Assembly (NCBI RefSeq): GCF_031458235.1
Contig: NZ_JAVDYB010000001.1
Location: 5,132,001-5,196,000, forward strand
Direction of reading: 5' to 3'
DNA: 64,000 nt
Source of the DNA: Catenuloplanes atrovinosus
Lineage (GTDB): Bacteria > Actinomycetota > Actinomycetes > Mycobacteriales > Micromonosporaceae
The translations under genes were made by a program, and so were the position numbers. Positions 57,897 through 64,000 of this stretch are shown here, in pieces (position 1 is the stretch's first letter; every line of letters begins with the position of its first letter). The notes under the pieces are model-generated. The model worked only from the letters and a program-made list of their open reading frames with translations. It made no database searches and was not told the DNA's origin.

Positions 57897-60821
57897 TTAA
57901 CCGAGCAGGCGGTCGTAGTCGGCCAGGGCCAGGGCGATGTCGACCTGGGCCCAGAAGCGGTGGTACGTGAAGACCGGCGCCGGTCCGCCGTTCAGGTACG
58001 CCTCGACCTTGGGGAAGTCGGGGTCGTCGCGGAGGAAGGACCGGATGTCCAGGAAGGACTTGCCGGGTGCGATGACGTCGCCGTTGGGCATGGTGCCCTG
58101 GTAGCCGGACGGGATGAACAGGCCCTGCCCGGTGGAGGCGTTGTAGACGTCGTCGAACCGGTTGTAGTCGGCCTTGGTCTCCGGCACCGAGATGCCCAGG
58201 TCGTCCTTGTGCGTCAGCAGCGCGTCGAGCAGGGCCTTGGCGGTGGTCTGCGCCTGCGTGTTGCCGGACTTGGCACCGTAGTAAACCAGTGTCCGGGCGT
58301 AGGCGCCGGCCACGCCGACGTCCTGCGTGTAGTCGACGACGCTGACGTGCAGGCCGCTGTTGTTGACGCTGGTGGTGCCGGCCTGCCAGTTGCCGCCGGG
58401 CTGGCCGGACCAGCTCAGCGTGGACGGGACCTGGTAGGTGGAGCCGCTGACCGTGGTGTTGGCGATCGCCCAGGCGACCCACTTGTCCAGCACGGCCTTG
58501 GCGCGCGCGTCCCCGGACTCGTGGTAGTACTCGGCGACGCGCTCCATGCTCCACGCCTGGAAGCCGAACCACTGGTTCGACGGCGGGTCGTGGTAGACCG
58601 GCTTCTCGTCGTAGACCATGCCGTAGAACGTCGGCACGCCGGACGGGCGGGCGCTGTAGTTGCCCTTCCAACTGTTGGTCGCGCCGCCGGCGATGCCGCC
58701 CTCGGCGGACTGCAGCCAGGTGTAGAAGTCGATCTGCCGGGTCAGCGAGGTGGCCCAGTCGTTCTTGGCACTGGCCGACTTCGGGGTCAGCTCGGGGACG
58801 GTGGACAGCACCCAGGCCGCGAACGGGTTCTGGTAGCCGCCGTGGTTGTGGCTGGAGCCGATCCGCCACGACCAACTGCCGTTGGCCGTGCCCTGCGAGC
58901 CGCCCCACGCGTAGTACCAGGAGAGCAGGTACGACGCGCTGTCCTTGCCGGTCCCGGCCGGGCAGGACGGGGAGCCGCAGTTCGGGGTCTTGAAGTACTT
59001 GTCGTACATGGCGTAGCGCAGGTAGTCGCCCATCTTGGCGGCGTTCGCGATGGTGCCGGAGATCTGCGACTGGTTGCCCTGCTCCTTGGCCCACTTCAGC
59101 GCCCAGTAGGCGGCCTGGACCGCGCGGGCGTCGGCGTCGGGCGCGTTGGTGTAGCGCCACTGCTGCGCGTACGACGAGTCACCGATGAAGATCGGCAGGA
59201 AGCCGCCGTTGCCCTCACGCCCGAAGTTGAACGTCTCGCAGGACGGGTGCGGCACGGTCTCGAAGACCGACTCCTGCGGGCCGCGCTGGTACGTGTTGAT
59301 GTACGCCGGGCGGGTGGTGCCGTCGCCGCACCGGCCGAAGCCGTAGACGTTGTCCACGTCGATCAGCCAGTGCATGCCGTACACGCTGGTGGTGCCGTAG
59401 GACGCCTGGAGCTCGGCGGCCAGCGGGTCCGCGCCGACCTTGACGGACGGGTCGAGCTTGCCGCCGACGGCCGGGTACTGGCTCGGCAGGTCCGCCTCGG
59501 GCGCGTAGTCCGCCGGGTCCGCCGGGTTGTAGTTGCTCTGCGTCTCGTCCGGGATGATGTACTGGTCCATGATCTGCCACGCCTGGTTGAACGGCGCCCA
59601 GTTCTCGGTGACGCGGCCGTACTGCGCCTCCAGGAACAGCCAGTAGCTGAACGCCTCGGACGTGGTCTCGTGACCGTGGTCCGGCGCCTCGACCAGCAGC
59701 GTCTCGACGGAGTGGTACGGCACGCCCTCGGGGCTGAAGTACCCGTTCGCCGGAGCCTTGATCTTGTTGTAGAGCTCCAGGAACTCCTCGCCGTACGCGC
59801 CCTCGGGGTTGGTGTCGCCGTCGTTGTCGGTCTCGGTGACCGTGGTGACGGAGGACGTGTGGCCGGGGGCGGACACGGTGACCGTGGCGGTGCCGTTCGT
59901 GGTGTCGGTGTCCTCGGCCGCGGTGATCGGCACGTTGACGCCGGTGGTCCAGTTGGACGGCGTGAGCGTGGCGCTGGTGGCGCCGAGCGTGACGTCCGCG
60001 TCGCCGGTCTTGGCCAGCGAGACGGTCACGTTGGACGTGGGCGCCGCGCTGAGCTTGACGCTGAGCGCGGAGCTGCCGCCCTCCGCGACCTGGAGCGTGG
60101 CGGGCGTGACGACGCTGGTCGCGGACGTGCCGGTGACCGTGAACGCGTGCTCGTCCGTGGTGGTCAGGCCGGCGTTGTCGTACGCCTTGGCCTGCACCGT
60201 GTACTCGCCGGCCGGGAGACCGGTGGTGGAGTAGCCGTACGGCGCCGTGGTGTCCGTGTTGATCAGCAGGCCGTTGCGGTAGAACTCGACCTTGGCGATC
60301 GAGCCGTCCGCGTCGTCGGCGGAGGCGGCCAGCTCGACGTTCGCCGGCGCGGTGAAGGTGGCGCCGTCGGCCGGGCTGGTGAGCGAGATGCTGGGTGCCG
60401 CGTTGGCGGCACCGGCACAGGTGGTGCCGTTGAGCGTGAACGCCGTCGGCTTCGCGTTCGTCCCGGTGTAGCTGGCGTTGAATCCGAGCGTGATGGACGC
60501 GCCGGTGGCGAGGCTGCCGTTCCAGGCCTCGTTGGACGCGGTGACGTTCTGGCCGGTCTGGCTGTACTTCGCGGACCAGCCGTTGGTGACCTGCTGGTTG
60601 CCCGGGAAGGCCCAGCCGAGGTTCCAGCTGCTCACCGGGTCGCCGAGGTTCTTGAGCGTCACGCTGGCGGTGAAGCCGTTGTTCCAGTCGTTGGTGGTGT
60701 AGACGACGTCACAGGCGGTCGCGGCGTAGGCCATGCTGACCGGCACGGTCACCATCCCGCCTGCGACCAGCACGCCGGCGGCGGTCATCGCCAGCCGTCT
60801 CCTGCTGGGCCGAATTCTCAT
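57897..60821 (-). CDS. Secreted GH48 exocellulase with CBM2
   Basis: A 974-residue cellulase. Signal peptide (about 1-34, ending AYA), CBM2 (about 36-134; CDVVYTTNDWNNGFTASVTL), an Ig-like Big_3 domain (about 138-232; PSISLTSPADGATFTAPANV), a Calx-beta-like module (about 235-330) and a GH48 (alpha/alpha)6 barrel (about 335-974). GH48 enzymes release cellobiose from the reducing end; the acid Glu lies in HGHETTSEAFSYW, and NGGFLPIFIGDSS and DDVYNAS loops are typical. GAGGAGA precedes ATG 60821. A CebR operator lies about 200 bases upstream, so cellobiose should induce it. Confidence 0.95.
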   Translation of the reverse strand: MRIRPSRRRLAMTAAGVLVAGGMVTVPVSMAYAATACDVVYTTNDWNNGFTASVTLKNLGDPVSSWNLGWAFPGNQQVTNGWSAKYSQTGQNVTASNEAWNGSLATGASITLGFNASYTGTNAKPTAFTLNGTTCAGAANAAPSISLTSPADGATFTAPANVELAASADDADGSIAKVEFYRNGLLINTDTTAPYGYSTTGLPAGEYTVQAKAYDNAGLTTTDEHAFTVTGTSATSVVTPATLQVAEGGSSALSVKLSAAPTSNVTVSLAKTGDADVTLGATSATLTPSNWTTGVNVPITAAEDTDTTNGTATVTVSAPGHTSSVTTVTETDNDGDTNPEGAYGEEFLELYNKIKAPANGYFSPEGVPYHSVETLLVEAPDHGHETTSEAFSYWLFLEAQYGRVTENWAPFNQAWQIMDQYIIPDETQSNYNPADPADYAPEADLPSQYPAVGGKLDPSVKVGADPLAAELQASYGTTSVYGMHWLIDVDNVYGFGRCGDGTTRPAYINTYQRGPQESVFETVPHPSCETFNFGREGNGGFLPIFIGDSSYAQQWRYTNAPDADARAVQAAYWALKWAKEQGNQSQISGTIANAAKMGDYLRYAMYDKYFKTPNCGSPSCPAGTGKDSASYLLSWYYAWGGSQGTANGSWSWRIGSSHNHGGYQNPFAAWVLSTVPELTPKSASAKNDWATSLTRQIDFYTWLQSAEGGIAGGATNSWKGNYSARPSGVPTFYGMVYDEKPVYHDPPSNQWFGFQAWSMERVAEYYHESGDARAKAVLDKWVAWAIANTTVSGSTYQVPSTLSWSGQPGGNWQAGTTSVNNSGLHVSVVDYTQDVGVAGAYARTLVYYGAKSGNTQAQTTAKALLDALLTHKDDLGISVPETKADYNRFDDVYNASTGQGLFIPSGYQGTMPNGDVIAPGKSFLDIRSFLRDDPDFPKVEAYLNGGPAPVFTYHRFWAQVDIALALADYDRLLG

Positions 60822-61016
60822 CTGCTGATGTCTCCTCGCGGACCGGGCGTCATGCCGTCGCACGGGTGGAGCCGCGCGCGTGGATCGGACATGCCGACGC
60901 CGAGAAAGGTGGGGATGCGCACTGGGCGGCCGCACCGGAAGAGATCCGGGGCCCTCGGCGACCCGTCAAGCGTGGGGTTGTGTGGCTCCCGTCACGCGAT
61001 GTCCGCAAGTCTCGCA

Positions 61017-61030
61017 TGGGAGCGCTCCCG
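61017..61030. promoter_or_regulatory. CebR operator upstream of the GH48 gene
   Basis: TGGGAGCGCTCCCG matches the known CebR/CelR palindrome TGGGAGCGCTCCCA at 13 of 14 positions. CebR is a LacI-family repressor released by cellobiose. Position relative to the minus-strand GH48 gene implies a long untranslated leader of nearly 200 bases. Confidence 0.85.
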
Positions 61031-61117
61031 TAGCAAGTGACGGACGTCGATCCATGGAAATCAGCCCGTTGACCAGCACGTAAAGGTGTCCACGAGGTTT
61101 CCGGCGCGTTTTGGGTC

Positions 61118-61146
61118 TTTCACAATGGCGTGACGCGGACTACAGT
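61118..61146 (+). promoter_or_regulatory. Plus-strand promoter of an orphan transcript
   Basis: TTTCAC (61118-61123) and TACAGT (61141-61146) with 17-bp spacing form a housekeeping-type promoter. Expected start is about 61153. A CebR operator lies just downstream (61162-61175). Confidence 0.55.
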
Positions 61147-61161
61147 CCCAATCAACGTCGA

Positions 61162-61175
61162 TGGGAGCGCTTCCA
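61162..61175. promoter_or_regulatory. CebR operator of the orphan transcript
   Basis: TGGGAGCGCTTCCA, 13 of 14 matches to the CebR palindrome, about +9 to +22 relative to the predicted start of the orphan transcript. It is too far from the other two genes to be their promoter-proximal site. Confidence 0.8.
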
Positions 61176-61406
61176 TCGACAGTCATTGAGGGAAAGTGCT
61201 ACACCCTCACCGGTCGTAGCAGACCGCAACAGCCGTGGGGCTGGCGGCGGGCCAGCCCGGACTCCGCCACCAGCCATCCCATCGACCCGGTCGAAAGGAG
61301 GTGGGAACCACCAGCCACTCGCGTGGCCCGGCTCCCGCGCGACACGCACACGAGGAGGCCATTCCGAGGGTGCGTGCGTTCTCTGAACCCCGCTCTTTGA
61401 GGTTCG

Positions 61407-61438
61407 AGTGGGGACGGGGGTTGCCCTCCCCGTCCCCA
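61407..61438 (+). terminator. Terminator of the orphan transcript
   Basis: Perfect 12-bp stem GTGGGGACGGGG / CCCCGTCCCCAC with an 8-base loop, about 215 bases upstream of the beta-glucosidase operator region. It could also attenuate read-through toward that gene. Confidence 0.8.
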
Positions 61439-61626
61439 CACTAGTACCCGGGCGCATCATGCAGCGCCCCGTGTCACAAAGATTTCACGGGCCTCGGCAG
61501 CGACGCCGCCGGACGGGCGGTCTCTTCGGTCGCGCCCCTTGCCTGTTCACCGCCGCCGCCCCCGGCGGTGAGATCGATCATCATCCGACCTTCCCGTACC
61601 CATCCGCCAAGGTCCTGCGATAGCCT

Positions 61627-61640
61627 CGGGAGCGCTCCCA
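61627..61640. promoter_or_regulatory. CebR operator of the beta-glucosidase gene
   Basis: CGGGAGCGCTCCCA, 13 of 14 matches, 40 bases before the ATG and directly after a TAGCCT -10-like hexamer (61621-61626), the classical repressor position at the transcription start. Confidence 0.88.
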
Positions 61641-61680
61641 CGCACGGTGGATGGGGCACCTCCCAGAGGGGATCACCAGC

Positions 61681-63135
61681 ATGTCCGTACCGACCCGACG
61701 GGCCTCGTCAGCCTCGTTAGCCGCGCTGACCGAGGAACCGTCAACGGACTCACCGGTCCCGGCCGCCGCGTTGCCGGCCGTGCCGGTCGAGCCCGGCCCC
61801 GACCCGGAGGCGCGGCTCGGCCTGCGCTTCCCGGAGGGCTTCGGCTGGGGCGCCGCGACGTCCGCGTACCAGATCGAGGGCGCGGCGCGGGACGACGGCC
61901 GCGGACCGTCCGTGTGGGACACCTTCGCGCACACGCCGGGCCGCGTGGCCAACGGCGACACCGGCGACGTCGCCGCGGACCACTACACCCGGTACGCCGA
62001 GGATCTCGACCTGATCCGGGGCCTGGGGCTGAAGTCGTACCGATTCTCGATCTCCTGGCCGCGCGTGCAGCCGGACGGCCGCGGCACGATCAACCAGCGT
62101 GGGCTCGACTTCTACCGGCGGCTCGTGGACGGGCTGCTCGAGCGCGGCATCAGCCCGATGGCGACGCTCTACCACTGGGACACCCCGCAGGCGCTGCAGG
62201 ACGACGGCGGCTGGGAGAACCGGGACACCGCCTACCGCTTCGCGGAGTACGCGGCCGCGGTCTTCGGCGCGCTGGGCGACACCGTACCCGCCTGGCTGAC
62301 CATCAACGAGCCGAAGACCGTGGTGCAGAACGGCTACATCATCGGCCACCACGCGCCCGGCATCCGCGACGAGCCGGTGGCGTACCGGGTCGCGCACCAC
62401 CTCGCGCTCGCGCACGGCCTGGGCGTGCAGGCGCTGCGCGCGACCGGCTCCGCGTCCCGGATCGGCGGCGCGCTCAACCTGCACCCGTGCTACGCCGCGG
62501 ACGACGACCCGGCCACGCTCGAGCGGGTGCGGCTCTACGACGGGTACGAGAACCGGCTCTACCTCGACCCGATGTTCAAGGGGTACTACCCGGAGGACGT
62601 GCTGGCCGACCAGGGGCCGTCGTCGCCGCTGGCCCAGGCCATCCGGGACGGCGACCTCGCGATCATCTCGCAGCCGACCGACATCCTGGCGGTCCAGTAC
62701 TACACGCCGATCTACGTGACCACCGACGGCGGCACCGTGCAGAAGTGGCCGACCACCGAGGCCGCCTGGCAGCAGGTCTACCCGCGCGGCATGTACGACA
62801 TCCTCACCCGGGTGAGCCGCGACTACGCGCCCGCGTCGATCACCGTGACGGAGAACGGGCTGCCGTGCCCGGACGTGATCGGCGTGGACGGCTCGGTGGA
62901 CGACGCGGCCCGGGTCAGCTTCCTCCGTGACCACCTGGCCGAGGCGCACCGCGCGATCCAGGACGGGGTTCCGCTGGAGAGCTACCACGTGTGGTCGCTG
63001 ATGGACAACTTCGAGTGGGAGGCCGGGTACGACCAGCGGTGGGGGCTGGTCTACGTGGACTACCCCACCCAGCGCCGGATTCTCAAGCGCAGCGCCACCT
63101 GGTACCGCCGCGTCATCTCGGACAATTTGCTCTAA
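61681..63135 (+). CDS. bglC: GH1 beta-glucosidase (BglC-like)
   Basis: A 484-residue retaining beta-glucosidase, cytoplasmic. After an unusual 45-residue Ala/Pro/Ser-rich N-terminal extension, the barrel starts at LRFPEGFGWGAATSAYQIEG (the GH1 signature). Acid/base Glu210 in LTINEPKTV and nucleophile Glu391 in ITVTENGLPC. It splits imported cellobiose to glucose, which also removes the CebR inducer. ATG 61681 is chosen because the sequence GAGGGG precedes it; an in-frame ATG-like start at 61651 lies within the leader. A CebR site upstream and a terminator downstream make it a single-gene unit that works with the GH48 enzyme. Confidence 0.94.
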   Translation: MSVPTRRASSASLAALTEEPSTDSPVPAAALPAVPVEPGPDPEARLGLRFPEGFGWGAATSAYQIEGAARDDGRGPSVWDTFAHTPGRVANGDTGDVAADHYTRYAEDLDLIRGLGLKSYRFSISWPRVQPDGRGTINQRGLDFYRRLVDGLLERGISPMATLYHWDTPQALQDDGGWENRDTAYRFAEYAAAVFGALGDTVPAWLTINEPKTVVQNGYIIGHHAPGIRDEPVAYRVAHHLALAHGLGVQALRATGSASRIGGALNLHPCYAADDDPATLERVRLYDGYENRLYLDPMFKGYYPEDVLADQGPSSPLAQAIRDGDLAIISQPTDILAVQYYTPIYVTTDGGTVQKWPTTEAAWQQVYPRGMYDILTRVSRDYAPASITVTENGLPCPDVIGVDGSVDDAARVSFLRDHLAEAHRAIQDGVPLESYHVWSLMDNFEWEAGYDQRWGLVYVDYPTQRRILKRSATWYRRVISDNLL

Positions 63136-63145
63136 GAACCATTCG

Positions 63146-63180
63146 GGGGTACGCCGTGCGCGGCGTACCCCTTATTTGTT
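63146..63180 (+). terminator. Intrinsic terminator of the beta-glucosidase gene
   Basis: Perfect 11-bp stem GGGGTACGCCG / CGGCGTACCCC with a TGCG loop, followed by TTATTTGTT. It is the only hairpin here with a clear T-rich tail. Confidence 0.95.
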
Positions 63181-63227
63181 CCTTTGCTGGTTTGGTGGGG
63201 TTGCGCGCGCGACGGACACTTGGCCTC

Positions 63228-64000
<773 letters not shown>

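Larger units (their letters stand above)
61153..61438 (+). ncRNA. Candidate CebR-controlled short transcript (small RNA or tiny mRNA)
   Basis: Bounded by the promoter at 61118-61146 and the hairpin at 61407-61438, about 285 nt, antisense to nothing and 5' of the beta-glucosidase gene. It contains a textbook anti-16S sequence AAAGGAGGTG at 61294-61303 that has no start codon 5-10 bases downstream, and a second GAGGAGG at 61352-61358 followed 11 bases later by a GTG at 61370 opening a 24-codon frame (RAFSEPRSLRFEWGRG...) to TAG 61444. Either a regulatory RNA with an exposed ribosome-binding-like loop or a very small peptide gene. Neither is proven. Confidence 0.4.

Noticed and set aside
57858-61040. 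A plus-strand frame of about 1060 codons opposite GH48
   Set aside because: Antisense artefact of GC-biased third positions; the minus strand encodes an unmistakable GH48 enzyme.

Overview
The window is very GC-rich, with G or C at almost every third codon position, many GTG starts, Shine-Dalgarno motifs of the GGAGG type and several starts with no recognisable ribosome site. Gene content points to a filamentous or sporangiate actinomycete, most likely Micromonosporaceae (Actinoplanes/Catenuloplanes type): CBM2-bearing secreted cellulases with 14-bp CebR operators, SigE-type ECF sigma factors, SpoIIE phosphatase/STAS/anti-sigma sets, DUF3159, a MoxR-DUF58-transglutaminase cluster, Ser/Thr kinases and stand-alone response regulators. 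The genus is an inference. No rRNA, tRNA, CRISPR, prophage or insertion sequence was seen.

Layout. 1-3092: tripartite tricarboxylate transporter genes tctCBA (minus strand) divergent from a tricarballylate dehydrogenase-like flavoprotein, sharing a GntR-type palindrome. 3101-4962: NarL-type two-component pair. 5215-10851: GH3 glycosidase, GNAT acetyltransferase, T4-lysozyme-like protein without signal peptide, putative zinc metallopeptidase and a small membrane protein. 10905-15207: ECF sigma factor with a membrane partner, cold-shock-like protein, aldo/keto reductase, secreted trypsin-like protease. 15307-17543: PAS-SpoIIE phosphatase facing an RsbW-like kinase and a STAS antagonist. 17714-20137: a sigma factor fused through a zinc-finger-like motif and a membrane span to an extracellular AbfB sugar-binding domain, followed by a lincosamide-nucleotidyltransferase-like gene. 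20138-20488: 24-bp minisatellite and one copy of a dispersed repeat. 20489-25092: Hsp90-family chaperone translationally coupled to a 943-residue TPR protein. 25418-29959: secreted hypothetical protein, YtcJ-like amidohydrolase, TPR/membrane protein. 30151-37663: FN3/beta-propeller protein, MoxR ATPase, DUF58 protein and a transglutaminase-like protein lacking its catalytic triad.

37735-43626: beta-helix membrane protein, NnrD repair enzyme, histidine phosphatase, secreted CE15 glucuronoyl esterase with CBM2, GntR regulator. 43627-43907: composite repeat region with the second, inverted copy of the dispersed repeat, a 17-bp inverted repeat, and C-rich and G-rich tracts. 43908-48175: PucR-type regulator, ferredoxin reductase and fatty-acid desaturase pair, DUF3159 protein behind an iron-box-like palindrome. 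48145-54722: GT2 glycosyltransferase, three CheY-like receivers and two sensor kinases, one with Asp in place of the phosphoacceptor His. 54866-57263: small or repetitive actinobacterial proteins. 57897-63135: cellulose module with a GH48 exocellulase and a cytoplasmic GH1 beta-glucosidase, with three CebR operators between them, one placed just downstream of an otherwise unassigned plus-strand promoter. 63228-64000: start of a Ser/Thr protein kinase.

The best candidates for undescribed biology are the one-polypeptide sigma/anti-sigma/sugar-sensor gene, the CebR-controlled orphan transcript at about 61153-61438, the Hsp90-TPR pair, the His-less kinase, and the dispersed repeat present twice in opposite orientation next to low-complexity arrays.
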